From NCBI GenBank assembly GCA_035541895.1, contig DATKMK010000066.1:62001-126000 (forward strand): 64,000 bases of DNA, given 5' to 3'. Under the pieces are notes generated by a model that made no database searches, was not told the DNA's origin, and saw only the letters and a program-made list of their open reading frames with translations. The translations under genes were made by a program, and so were the position numbers. Within the stretch, counting starts at the first letter, position 1; each line of letters opens with the position of its first letter. Source of the stretch: DATKMK01 sp035541895. GTDB taxonomy: Bacteria > Desulfobacterota > Binatia > HRBIN30 > JACQVA1. Positions 1 to 8,767 of the stretch are shown here, piece after piece.

Positions 1-1478
1 CCGAGCAGATCTTGCAGCATGAAACGGCCGACGCGGGTGCCGGCGTCGAGCGTGGTCAAGATGAACAGCGCCTCGAACATGATCGCGAAGTGGTACCACA
101 GCGCGCGCGCGCTGCCGCCGAGGGTGCGGGCGAATATGTGCGCCATGCCGACCGCGAGGCTCGGGGCTCCGCCGGTGCGGGCGAACAGCGAGCGTTCGCC
201 GATTTCCTCGGCGAGGGTCGCCATCTGCGGCGCGGTGACCGGAAAGCCCCAATTCGAAATCGTCGCGGTGGCGGCGACCGGATCGGCGCCGACGACACCC
301 GCGGGACTGTTGATCGCGAAGTACACGCCGGGTTGCAATGCGGCGGCGGCGATCATCGCCATGATCGCGACGAACGATTCGAGCAGCATGCAGCCGTAGC
401 CGATCATCGGCGCGTCGGTTTCTTCGCGCAGCAGCTTGGGCGTGGTGCCGGACGAGATCAGCGAGTGGAAGCCGGAGATCGCGCCGCAGGCGATGGTGAT
501 GAAGCAAAACGGAAAGACCTTGCCGGCGAAGATCGGCCCGGTGCCGTCGACGAAGCGCGTGAGGGCCGGCAACTCGATGGCCGGCCGCATGATGAGGATC
601 CCGATGGCGAGTGCGCCGATAGTTCCAAGCTTCACGAAGGTCGACAAGTAATCGCGCGGCGCCAGCAGCAGCCACACCGGCACCACCGACGCCGCAAAGC
701 CGTAGAGAATGATCGACCAGGCGAGTTGAGTTGCGTTGAGCGTGAAGACTTCGGCGAGCGTCGGATGCTGATCGACCCAGCGTCCGCCGAGCAGCGCGCA
801 CGCCAGCAAGATCAGGCCGAGGACGGTCGCGCCACGCACATCGGCGGGGCGGATGTACTTCATGTACCAGCCCATGATCATGGCGATCGGGATCGTCGCG
901 CCGACCGTGAAGGTGCCCCACGGGCTGTGGCGCAGCGCGTTCACGATGACCAGCGCGAGCACCGCAATGAGGATGATCATGATCGAGAACACGCCGAGCA
1001 GCGCGGCGAAGCCGCCGATCGGACCGATTTCGTCCTTCGCCATCTGACCGAGCGAGCGCCCGTCGCGCCGCAGGCTGCCGCACAAGATGCAGAAGTCTTG
1101 CACCGCACCGCCGAGCACGACGCCGGCGAGAATCCACAGCGTGCCGGGCAAGTATCCGAATTGCGCAGCGAGCGTCGGGCCGATCAGCGGACCCGGCCCG
1201 GCGATGGCGGCGAAGTGATGGCCGAACACGACCCAGCGATTGGTGGGAACGAAGTCGCGCCCGTCATTGATCCGTTCGGCGGGCGTTTGATTCGCGCCGT
1301 CGAGCGCGAACAACTTGGCGGCGAGATAGGCGCCGTAGAAGCGGTAGGCGATCGAGTAGACGGCAACCGCCGCGATGACGAACCACACCGCGTTGACGGT
1401 TTCGCCGCGCCAGATCGCGAGCGTGCCGATCGCATACGCCCCGGCCGCCGCCACCGCCGCCCACATCAGTGCCCGCAT
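1..1478 (-). CDS. cstA: Carbon starvation protein CstA (C-terminus cut by window edge)
   Basis: This is a polytopic inner-membrane peptide or pyruvate transporter of the CstA family, reading leftwards off the window edge, with at least 492 codons visible. The N-terminus reads MRALMWAAV, and the family's signature stretch follows (DGRDFVPTNRWVVFGHHF, then AGPGPLIGPTLAAQFGYLPG). Long hydrophobic helices fill the rest. The start is the ATG at 1478, preceded by GGAGG at good spacing. The family is usually 550-700 residues, so the C-terminal part is missing only because the window ends. The next gene upstream (chrA) has the same direction but is about 250 bp away, so cstA probably has its own promoter in 1479-1726. 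I saw no clear promoter or operator there. Confidence 0.93.
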   Translation of the reverse strand, partial: MRALMWAAVAAAGAYAIGTLAIWRGETVNAVWFVIAAVAVYSIAYRFYGAYLAAKLFALDGANQTPAERINDGRDFVPTNRWVVFGHHFAAIAGPGPLIGPTLAAQFGYLPGTLWILAGVVLGGAVQDFCILCGSLRRDGRSLGQMAKDEIGPIGGFAALLGVFSIMIILIAVLALVIVNALRHSPWGTFTVGATIPIAMIMGWYMKYIRPADVRGATVLGLILLACALLGGRWVDQHPTLAEVFTLNATQLAWSIILYGFAASVVPVWLLLAPRDYLSTFVKLGTIGALAIGILIMRPAIELPALTRFVDGTGPIFAGKVFPFCFITIACGAISGFHSLISSGTTPKLLREETDAPMIGYGCMLLESFVAIMAMIAAAALQPGVYFAINSPAGVVGADPVAATATISNWGFPVTAPQMATLAEEIGERSLFARTGGAPSLAVGMAHIFARTLGGSARALWYHFAIMFEALFILTTLDAGTRVGRFMLQDLL

Positions 1479-1726
1479 CTCACCGCGCCTCCGTCACGTT
1501 CGCTGACATACACGATCGAGACGGGCTGGGGAAAGATTGCGCCCCTTCTTGCCGCTGAGAGGTGCTTAAGGACCACCCAACATCGGGCGCATGAATGCTC
1601 GGCGCGGCCAGTTTCACCGTTCGTTCAGCGATCAAATTTGGGAGAGCGTGCGACGACCCCAAATCCATCTCTACGCGCTCGGTATGTGCAGCGATGCCGA
1701 TGACGGCGACGTCGCCTCACGCAGTT

Positions 1727-2902
1727 TCACTTTCCGAAGCTCGTCAGGCCGAACCCGATCAGCGCCCCGCCCAAGACCAGCCACACCGAATTGACGCGAA
1801 GGCGAAGCAACAGAGCCGCACTGGCGACGGCCAGCAGGAGCGTTGCAAGGTCAACGACCGCGGCCTGCCCCAGCCTGAACGTGACAACAGCCATCAATGC
1901 GAGCGAGCCCACGTTCACCCCGTCGAGGAAGGCGCCCGCCGTCGGCGAGCGCCGCAGCCGCGGAACCAGCGGGCCGCTGAGCGCCACGAAGAAAAACGAG
2001 GGCAGGAAGATCCCCACGGTGGCAACGGCGGCGCCCCGCACGCCACCGAGGTGGTAGCCGATGAAGGTGGCGGTGCTGAAGACCGGGCCGGGCGTAACTT
2101 GCCCGACCGCGACCGCATCGAGCAGCTGACGATCCGTGAGCCAGTGCCAGTGATCGACGAGATCGGCGCGCAGAAAGGCGAGCAGCACGTAGCCGCTCCC
2201 GAACAGGATCGCGCCAACCTTCAGAAAGAAAAGAAACAGCCCGATCAAGCTGAAGGGTGTGACGGCGGCCACCGCAGTGGCCGCAACAGGACCGATGCCC
2301 GTGCCCCACGTCGATAGCGCTGCGAAACGGCCGCGCGCATCGATGGCGCGCATGATCACCGCAGCAACGCCCGCGCCAAGCAGAACCGCGAACTCGTTGA
2401 GCCCAGCGATGTTTGCTGCCACCGTAAGCGCGGCGAGACCGGCGAGCGGCCCCGTCTTGACCGCCGTGCGGCTCAAGCCCCAGAGCGCCTGCACGACAAT
2501 GGCGATGATCACCGGTTTGACCCCGTACAGCAACGCCTCAGCTTGCGGTCGCGTACCGAAGTGGACGTACGCCCACGCGAGCGCAAGCGTTACGAGACTG
2601 GCCGGCACGATGAAGCAAGTGCCGGCGACCGCGAGTCCCGCCCAGCCGGCCCGGTGATGACCAATGTGAATGGCCATCTCGGTGGAGTTGGGACCGGGGA
2701 TGAGGTTGGTTGCACCAAGGAGATCGAGGAAGCGCTCGCGCGTCATCCACCGGCGGCGGCGGACCACCTCGTCCTCCATCATCGCGATGTGTGCCGCCGG
2801 CCCGCCAAACGCGGTCGTCCCCAGACGCAGAAAGAGCCCTGCAATCTCTCGCAACGATTGCTGCGTTCGCGAAGCGGCCGGGTGCACAGGTGTAGCAGCC
2901 AT
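1727..2902 (-). CDS. chrA: Chromate transporter, ChrA family
   Basis: The 391-residue membrane protein has the two-repeat architecture of long-chain CHR transporters, which export chromate. The first repeat carries the typical FGGPAAHIAMMEDEVV and PGPNSTEMAIHIGHHRAG motifs. The second carries AVGQVTPGPVFSTATFIG and GAAVATVGIFLPSF. The ATG at 2902 is chosen because an earlier start would run into the upstream cupredoxin gene. It is the last gene of a four-gene unit (padR, doxX, cupredoxin, chrA) with 26 bp separating it from the cupredoxin. Whether the natural substrate is chromate or another oxyanion cannot be told from sequence. Confidence 0.92.
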   Translation of the reverse strand: MAATPVHPAASRTQQSLREIAGLFLRLGTTAFGGPAAHIAMMEDEVVRRRRWMTRERFLDLLGATNLIPGPNSTEMAIHIGHHRAGWAGLAVAGTCFIVPASLVTLALAWAYVHFGTRPQAEALLYGVKPVIIAIVVQALWGLSRTAVKTGPLAGLAALTVAANIAGLNEFAVLLGAGVAAVIMRAIDARGRFAALSTWGTGIGPVAATAVAAVTPFSLIGLFLFFLKVGAILFGSGYVLLAFLRADLVDHWHWLTDRQLLDAVAVGQVTPGPVFSTATFIGYHLGGVRGAAVATVGIFLPSFFFVALSGPLVPRLRRSPTAGAFLDGVNVGSLALMAVVTFRLGQAAVVDLATLLLAVASAALLLRLRVNSVWLVLGGALIGFGLTSFGK

Positions 2903-2928
2903 CGCAGACTTTCGGTGACGAACCGGCC

Positions 2929-3417
2929 TCAGTGTGCCGGCGGCAGCACGAGGATTTGGCCGCTCATTGCCGGCTGGTGCATCGTGCAATAGAAGTTGAA
3001 GATCCCTTCTCGGTGAAAGGTGAACACGAAATCGGTCTTCTCCAAGGCCGGCAGCTTGACTTTCATCAGCACGTCGAGATCGGGATCGACGAGCATGAAG
3101 TCATGGTCGTCGTCGGGTTGGAGATTCCAAAACGTGACGGCAGTCGGTTCGTCGCGGTGCACGGTCATGAATGACGGCGAGAAACTGTAGACCTCACCAA
3201 ACCGGGACACCGTTTCCTTGGGGCCGGTCTCCTTGATGGCCACGGCCTGCGTCAGCACCGTGAAACCTGCGGCTGCGGAACCTTTGAGTGCGACGGTCAC
3301 GACCTTAGATGCGGCCTCGCTTGGCAGATAGTAGTGCTCATCGTGATGCATCCCGCTGGTGCGTGTAGCCAACGGCGCAGCGCTAACGGCCGCAAGGATG
3401 AGGACAGCTATGCTCAT
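2929..3417 (-). CDS. Secreted cupredoxin-like copper protein
   Basis: The predicted 162-residue protein begins with a signal peptide (MSIAVLILAAVSAAPLA). It ends in a cupredoxin fold whose copper ligands are recognisable: a His in PDDDHDFML and the C-terminal loop FYCTMHQPAMSG, which supplies Cys, His and Met as in type-1 copper sites. Only one Cys is present in that loop, which argues against a binuclear CuA centre. The start at 3417 overlaps the doxX stop by four bases, so translation is probably coupled. Longer upstream starts would lie inside doxX. It is likely a periplasmic electron carrier or copper-binding protein; its partner is unknown. Confidence 0.8.
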   Translation of the reverse strand: MSIAVLILAAVSAAPLATRTSGMHHDEHYYLPSEAASKVVTVALKGSAAAGFTVLTQAVAIKETGPKETVSRFGEVYSFSPSFMTVHRDEPTAVTFWNLQPDDDHDFMLVDPDLDVLMKVKLPALEKTDFVFTFHREGIFNFYCTMHQPAMSGQILVLPPAH

Positions 3418-3866
3418 TGGTTGCTCCAGTGTCGGCGCCCCGCAGCTCGCAGTGCATCGGCGGACCAGGGGCCTGCACCCACGCAGAGGAGGAACATTAA
3501 TCCCAGAAGCATGCAGTAGTCGGTGCGGGTTTCGTGCGCCGCCGCCCAGAACCCGCTCTTCAGCAGGATGGGAAACTTGGTCGTCGCCATGGCGACGAGG
3601 ATGCTGATGAGCAGCGGGACGGCTGCCGGCCGCGTGAGCCATCCGAGTATGAGGAGCAAGCCGCACACGACTTCGACAACCCCAACGAACGGTGCCGTGA
3701 CTTCCGGAGCTGGAATCCCAATCGTCGTGAACCGACCGACGCCCAGGCTGGCGGGGAAAAGGAACTTCTGGATTCCCTCGGAGAGAAAAACGAAACCGAC
3801 CATCAGCCGGATCAAGACCACAGCGGCAGGCGCCGACCGCGGTGTAGGTTCATCGACACGAGCCAA
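3414..3866 (-). CDS. DoxX family membrane protein
   Basis: This 150-residue protein has four predicted transmembrane helices and typical DoxX features (LIRLMVGFVFLSEGIQKFLFP near the N-terminus, PFVGVVEVVCGLLLILGWLTR in the middle). DoxX/DoxD proteins are small quinone-linked or redox-associated membrane subunits of mostly unknown role. The start appears to be a TTG at 3866 after a GGGA-type ribosome binding site. It lies 16 bp after padR and overlaps the cupredoxin gene by four bases, so it belongs to that operon. A redox partnership with the cupredoxin is inference. Confidence 0.85.
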   Translation of the reverse strand: MARVDEPTPRSAPAAVVLIRLMVGFVFLSEGIQKFLFPASLGVGRFTTIGIPAPEVTAPFVGVVEVVCGLLLILGWLTRPAAVPLLISILVAMATTKFPILLKSGFWAAAHETRTDYCMLLGLMFLLCVGAGPWSADALRAAGRRHWSNQ

Positions 3867-3882
3867 CTCGATTTCCCTGCTT

Positions 3883-4191
3883 CTAGTCCTCGAGCAATTC
3901 GCCGAAAAGTTCCTTGACTCGCTGCTTGCTCTGCCGCAACGCGCGCCGCCCCTGCGGGGTGGCGCGATACACCCGGCGGATTCGCCCGGCCTCCTGCGTT
4001 CGCGATGACCGAAGATATCCCTGCCGCTCCAGCCCTTCGAGCAACGGATACACCGTGCCCGGACTCAGCTTGTACCCATGGCGCGCAAGTTCCCCGATGA
4101 TCCCGAGCCCGAAGATCGCTTCGTGCGCGGCGTGGTGCAGGATGTGGAGGCGGATCAATCCGCCATAGAGCGCTTTGTCTGCGGTCCCCAT
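3883..4191 (-). CDS. PadR family transcriptional regulator
   Basis: The 102-residue protein is a compact PadR-type winged-helix repressor. The recognition region GYKLSPGTVYPLLEGLERQGYL is characteristic, followed by a basic wing (RIRRVYRATPQGRRAL) and a short C-terminal helix for dimerisation. It is the first gene of the padR-doxX-cupredoxin-chrA unit. A 14-bp perfect palindrome lies only 12 bp upstream of its start codon, as expected for autoregulation. The inducer is not evident; by analogy with PadR proteins it could be a phenolic compound or another stress signal, but the neighbouring genes point towards metal or redox stress. Confidence 0.9.
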   Translation of the reverse strand: MGTADKALYGGLIRLHILHHAAHEAIFGLGIIGELARHGYKLSPGTVYPLLEGLERQGYLRSSRTQEAGRIRRVYRATPQGRRALRQSKQRVKELFGELLED

Positions 4192-4203
4192 TACGTTATC
4201 GAA

Positions 4204-4217
4204 ATCCGATATCGGAT
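4204..4217. promoter_or_regulatory. Palindrome, probable PadR operator
   Basis: ATCCGATATCGGAT is a perfect 14-bp palindrome 12 bp upstream of the padR ATG. Further TATCG repeats flank it on both sides (4197-4202 and 4222-4227). Its position would overlap the promoter or transcription start of the padR operon, which fits an autorepressor site. No binding evidence is available. Confidence 0.55.
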
Positions 4218-4412
4218 GCAGATATCGCGTGGGCGTGAGTGCGTCAACGGGCGGCTACTGTCTGCCAAATTCAGACGACACCAACGGGCTCCGGCGTGAG
4301 ATCGGAGCGGGTGTGCCGCAGGGGCAGGTAAGACGAATCAGATTGCAACATCGGTGTGTGACGGTCGCCCCCAACCCAGTCACGCCGTCGCGGACATTCA
4401 GCGCTACGGTTT

Positions 4413-5747
4413 CTACTCGATCCCGTACCGCTTGCGCTTGCGCCACAGCGTCGTGGGGTTGATGCCCAGTCGGGCCGCGGCTTCTTCGAGCGTGGCGGCG
4501 TCGGTGAGGACTTGCTGGATGTGGCGGCGCTCGATGTCTTCGAGCGAGAGTGATGGATCGGCCACGGGTGCCGCCGCGACGCGCGGCGGCGCGGCGAGGC
4601 GATCGGGCAGATCCTCGACTTGAATCAAATCGCCGCGCGACAGCACGACGGCACGCTCCAGCGCGTTGACCAGTTCGCGAATGTTGCCCGGCCACGGATA
4701 GGCCAACAGCGCTGCGCGGGCGTCGTTGCTGAGTTGGAGCGCCGCGCGGCGGTGGCGCGCGCACAACGTCGCGAGCACATGATCGATCAGCGCGGGTAGG
4801 TCCTCGCGACGCTCGCGCAACGGCGGCAGGCGAATCGCGACGACGTTGAGACGGAAATAGAGATCTTCGCGGAAGCGGCCGACCCGCACGTCGGCGTCGA
4901 GATCGCGATTGGTTGCCGCAATGATGCGCGCGTCGACCTCGATGGTTTCGCTCGACCCCACACGCTCGAAGCGATGCTCTTCGAGGAACCGCAGCAACTT
5001 GGCTTGCAGCTCCGCCGGCAGCTCGCCGACCTCATCGAGGAACACGGTACCGCCGCCCGCGGCTTCCAGCCGTCCGGGCTTGTCCTTCCACGCGCTGGTG
5101 AACGCGCCCTTCATGTGCCCGAACAGCTCGCTTTCGAGCAGATGCTCGGCCAGCGTCGTGCAACTGATCGTGATGAACGGCGCCGCCGCGCGCGCGCTCC
5201 AACTGTGAATCGCCGCGGCCAGGACGTTCTTCCCCGTACCGCTTTCCCCCGTCAGCAGCACCGTGACCGACGACTCGGCCACTTGCCGCGCGGTGGCGAG
5301 CACCCGCTGCATCGACGGACTGCTGGAGTCGAGCAGCGCCGGCTGGTCGATGGCGGATCGCAGCACGCGATTCTCGCGGCGCAGCGCCAGCACTTCCAAG
5401 ACGCGCTGGAGCAGCAGCCCAATTTGATCGAGCGAGAACGGCTTCACCAAATAATCGTAAGCGCCCGCGCGCATCGCTTCGACGGCTTGCGGCACCGTGG
5501 CGTACGCGGTCATCAGCACCACCACCACGTCAGGCTGGCGGCGTCGCATCTCGCGCAGCAGCGCCAGCCCATCCATGCCGGCCATGCGCACGTCCGACAG
5601 CACGATGTCGACCGCGCCGCGGTCCAGCGCCGCCAGCGCCGCCGCGGCGTCTTCGGCGGTTTCGGCGCCGTGACCAACGCCACGGACGTAGGTTGCAAGA
5701 TGCGTCCGAATATTTTTCTCGTCGTCGACGATGAGGACGTTGGCCAT
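4413..5747 (-). CDS. Sigma-54-dependent NtrC-family response regulator partnered with KdpD
   Basis: The 444-residue protein has three modules. The receiver domain (residues 1-120) has its phospho-acceptor Asp near residue 52 in the context VLSDVRM. The AAA+ sigma-54 activation domain has Walker A GESGTGKN near 167-174 and a sigma-54 contact loop reading GAFTSA near 214-219, a variant of GAFTGA. A Fis-type helix-turn-helix ends the protein (EEAAARLGINPTTLWRKRKR). It follows kdpD directly; a GTG at 5756 overlaps the kdpD stop, and the ATG at 5747 is preferred. Canonical KdpE proteins are OmpR-type winged helices and do not use sigma-54, so this is a class replacement. It probably drives the sigma-54-like promoters found upstream of kdp and the neighbouring potassium genes. 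Confidence 0.92.
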   Translation of the reverse strand: MANVLIVDDEKNIRTHLATYVRGVGHGAETAEDAAAALAALDRGAVDIVLSDVRMAGMDGLALLREMRRRQPDVVVVLMTAYATVPQAVEAMRAGAYDYLVKPFSLDQIGLLLQRVLEVLALRRENRVLRSAIDQPALLDSSSPSMQRVLATARQVAESSVTVLLTGESGTGKNVLAAAIHSWSARAAAPFITISCTTLAEHLLESELFGHMKGAFTSAWKDKPGRLEAAGGGTVFLDEVGELPAELQAKLLRFLEEHRFERVGSSETIEVDARIIAATNRDLDADVRVGRFREDLYFRLNVVAIRLPPLRERREDLPALIDHVLATLCARHRRAALQLSNDARAALLAYPWPGNIRELVNALERAVVLSRGDLIQVEDLPDRLAAPPRVAAAPVADPSLSLEDIERRHIQQVLTDAATLEEAAARLGINPTTLWRKRKRYGIE

Positions 5748-5752
5748 GGGTG

Positions 5753-8700
5753 TCACCCGCGGGGCAGCTCGATGGTGAAGCGACTGCCGCGACCGACTTC
5801 GCTGTCGAGATGAATGCGCCCGCCGTGGGCTTGCACGATGTCGCGCACGATGGCCAATCCCAACCCCGCCGACCCGATATCACCACCGTCGGCGGACTGC
5901 ACGAAGCGCTCGAAGATGCGCTCGCGTTGATCGGCTGGAATCCCGGGACCGGAATCGCTGACGGCGAGCAGCACGGCGCCGTCTTGGGGTAAGGCGTCGA
6001 TCTGGACCCGGCCGCCGTCGGGCGTATACCGCAGCGCATTGGAGAGTAGATTGGACAACGCCCAGGTCAGCTTGATCTCGTCTCCCGCGATCGTCAGGCC
6101 GTGGTCCGCTACCACCGTGTCGAGCGCGATATGTTTGTCGCGTGCTTGCGGCGAGAAGATTCTGACCACTCGCGGGATGATGTGACGGAGGTCGACGTTG
6201 CGACGATCGAGGGCGATCGTCATCGCACGTGCGCGGGACAAGTCGAGCAGGCGTTGCGCCACTTCCTGCAGGCGCGCGACGTCCTCGTGCGCGGTGTCGA
6301 GCAACGTTCTTTGGTCGGCGGTCAGGACGGGGCCGTCGCGCTGCAACAACTCGAGCGCCATCCGCAACGAGGTGATAGGCGTTCCCAGCTCGTGCGAGAG
6401 AGTGGCGATCAAGGCTTCGCGGCGAGATTCTTGATCGCGCAGGTAGGTCACGTCCTGCAAGCCGAGGATCAGTCCCGCCGGCGAGCCATCGGCGGCGCGG
6501 AAGGGCGTCAACCGCAGCACGAAATAGTGGTCGCGCCCGCGCATGAACAAAGTAATCTCAACCCGTTCCGCCTCGCGTTCGGGGTGCGTCAGAAACTCGT
6601 GCACGGCGGATCGCAGCCGGAGGTAGTGCGGATGATGTGTACCGAGGGACTCGAATTGGCGGCCGAGCAACTCGGCGCGGTCGACTTCGAGGATGGCACA
6701 GGCAACCTCGTTGACGTGGGCGACGACGCCGGCCGGATCGAGGACGATCAATCCGTCCTCGATGGCTTCGATCACCGCTTCGGTCTTGGCCTTCTCGGCG
6801 AGCACGACATCGACGCGGGTGCGCTCGATGGCGATCGCGGCCTGGCGCGCGAGCGCTTCGAGGAGTTGGCGCTGATCGAGTGCCAGGCCGCTGCCGGTCG
6901 TGGGCGTTTGGAGTGCGAGCACGCCGACCGCGCCGCGCGCCGTACTGAGCGGCACGTGGAACCAATCGCCGCCGGGCAACGTGTCGGTACCGCGCCCCGC
7001 GGGTTGATTGTGCTCCCACACCCACGTGGCGGCGGCGCGCTCCGCCGCCGTCAGCTCGGTTTCGGATGGGTCGACCGCGCGAGTAAGCAAGCGGCCGCCT
7101 TCGGGCAGCAGCACGGCAACGGCGCCGTGAAACAATTGTCCGACGTGGCGCACGATGATGGGGAGGAGATCCTCGATCCCCGCCGCCCCGGCGAGCAGCT
7201 TGCTGAATTCGTACAGCGCGGCGGTGCGCTCTTCGCGGCGTCGCGCCATGACCGCTTGATCACGAATGCGCGCGGTCAGGTTGCTGGTGATCACGGCGAC
7301 CACCAAGAACACCAACAGCGACAGGATGTCCTGCGGCTTCGTGATGGTGACGGTGTACAGCGGCTCCACGAAGAAGACGTCGTAGATCAGCAAGCTGACG
7401 ACCGCGGCGAGGATTGACGGACCGAGACCACCGATGACGGCGCTGAACAAGACGGCGGTGAGAAACACCAAAGCGTAGTCGGTGAGCGAGATCGCGAGCT
7501 GCAGGCCTTTGGCGACGACGCCGGCGATGGCAACGAAGCCGAGCGCTGAAAGATAACGATTCATTGGAATCGCGGGCGCCGCCGTCGGAGCGGCTCGAGG
7601 TTCGGGCTCGGCGGCTTCACTCGAGATGACCCGCACCTCGATGTGGCCGCTGCGACGGATCACTTCGTCCACCGGCGAGCGCCGGCGCAGTTCGAGCCAA
7701 CGCGGGCGTAGCGGTTTGCCGAGAATGATCTCGGTGACGTTGTGCCGTTCGGCGAAGCGGATCAACTCCGTGGCGACGCGTTCGCCGGCGATCGTCGCGA
7801 CTTCACCGCCGAGCTGCTCGGCAAGTTTCAACATCTTCGCTACGCGATCGCGCTCGTGCTCCGGCCGGCGATGGAACGCCGAGGTCTCGACGAACACCGC
7901 CAACCAGTCGGCGTGACGCGCGTCGGCGACTCGCCGCGCGGTGCGGATCACGCGCTCCGACATCCGGCCGCCGCTGATGCAGGCCAGAATCCGCTCGGTG
8001 ACCGGCCACACGCCCGGGATGGCGTGCGCCTGCATGTACTCGCGCATCTGGTCGTCGACGCGTTCGGCGGTCTGGCGCAGTGCCAACTCACGCAAGGCAG
8101 TGAGGTTGCCGGGACGGAAATAGTTGCGAATCGCGCGCTCGGCCGCCGCGGGCATGTAGACTTTGCCCTCCTGCAGGCGCTGCAGCAGGTCTTCGGGCGT
8201 CACATCGACCAGCTTCACCTCGTCGGCGCGCTCGAAAAAGCTGTCGGGGACGGTTTCGCGGATGCGGATGCCGGTAATCTGCGCGACGACGTCGTTGAGG
8301 CTTTCGAGATGCTGAATGTTGACGGTGGTGTAGACGTCGATGCCGGCATCGAGCAGCTCTTCGACGTCGGAGAAGCGCTTCGGATGGCGACTGCCGGGTG
8401 CGTTGGTGTGAGCGAGTTCGTCGACCAGCACGAGCTGCGGCCGGCGGGCGAGGATCGCGTCCAGGTCCATCTCTTCGAGAAGGGTTCCACGATACTCGAT
8501 ATGCTGGCGCGGCATCACGTCGAGCCCTTCAAGTAGGGCCTGGGTTTCGGCGCGTCCGTGAGTTTCGACCACGCCGATTACCACATCGACGCCTTCGCCG
8601 CGCCGCTCGTGCGCGGCGGCGAGCATCGCGTAGGTTTTTCCCACGCCCGGTGCGGCGCCGACAAAGATCTTCAGGCGACTGCGGGACTCCTTCTTCGCCG

Positions 8701-8755
8701 CCTGCAGGAGCGCCTCGGGCGACGGCCGGCGCTCGTCTCCGTTGAGTTGCGTCAC
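5753..8755 (-). CDS. kdpD: KdpD sensor histidine kinase with extra PAS domain
   Basis: At about 1000 residues this is longer than E. coli KdpD (894). The N-terminal KdpD domain has Walker A GAAPGVGKT near residue 35 and the DELAHTN motif. A universal-stress-protein domain follows (ERILACISGG), then four transmembrane helices near 405-500 and a GAF domain. An additional PAS-like segment comes next (AIEDGLIVLDPAGVVAHVNE). The HisKA domain has the phospho-accepting His near residue 789 in SHELGTP, followed by an ATPase domain (NLLSNALRYTPDGG, DSGPGIP, GLGLAIV). The start is GTG 8755 or TTG 8758. It senses potassium limitation or ionic state in its family. It lies last but one in the kdp operon, directly before the NtrC-type regulator. 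Confidence 0.95.
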   Translation of the reverse strand: MTQLNGDERRPSPEALLQAAKKESRSRLKIFVGAAPGVGKTYAMLAAAHERRGEGVDVVIGVVETHGRAETQALLEGLDVMPRQHIEYRGTLLEEMDLDAILARRPQLVLVDELAHTNAPGSRHPKRFSDVEELLDAGIDVYTTVNIQHLESLNDVVAQITGIRIRETVPDSFFERADEVKLVDVTPEDLLQRLQEGKVYMPAAAERAIRNYFRPGNLTALRELALRQTAERVDDQMREYMQAHAIPGVWPVTERILACISGGRMSERVIRTARRVADARHADWLAVFVETSAFHRRPEHERDRVAKMLKLAEQLGGEVATIAGERVATELIRFAERHNVTEIILGKPLRPRWLELRRRSPVDEVIRRSGHIEVRVISSEAAEPEPRAAPTAAPAIPMNRYLSALGFVAIAGVVAKGLQLAISLTDYALVFLTAVLFSAVIGGLGPSILAAVVSLLIYDVFFVEPLYTVTITKPQDILSLLVFLVVAVITSNLTARIRDQAVMARRREERTAALYEFSKLLAGAAGIEDLLPIIVRHVGQLFHGAVAVLLPEGGRLLTRAVDPSETELTAAERAAATWVWEHNQPAGRGTDTLPGGDWFHVPLSTARGAVGVLALQTPTTGSGLALDQRQLLEALARQAAIAIERTRVDVVLAEKAKTEAVIEAIEDGLIVLDPAGVVAHVNEVACAILEVDRAELLGRQFESLGTHHPHYLRLRSAVHEFLTHPEREAERVEITLFMRGRDHYFVLRLTPFRAADGSPAGLILGLQDVTYLRDQESRREALIATLSHELGTPITSLRMALELLQRDGPVLTADQRTLLDTAHEDVARLQEVAQRLLDLSRARAMTIALDRRNVDLRHIIPRVVRIFSPQARDKHIALDTVVADHGLTIAGDEIKLTWALSNLLSNALRYTPDGGRVQIDALPQDGAVLLAVSDSGPGIPADQRERIFERFVQSADGGDIGSAGLGLAIVRDIVQAHGGRIHLDSEVGRGSRFTIELPRG

Positions 8756-8767
8756 CAATCTAGTGTC

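Noticed and set aside
12..1703. 563-codon open frame on the plus strand
   Set aside because: It is antisense to cstA. The predicted protein is extremely Arg/Asp/Glu-rich with no family resemblance, a common shadow in GC-rich DNA.
1479..1726. 62-codon minus-strand frame between chrA and cstA
   Set aside because: No ribosome binding site, no hydrophobic or domain pattern; treated as intergenic.
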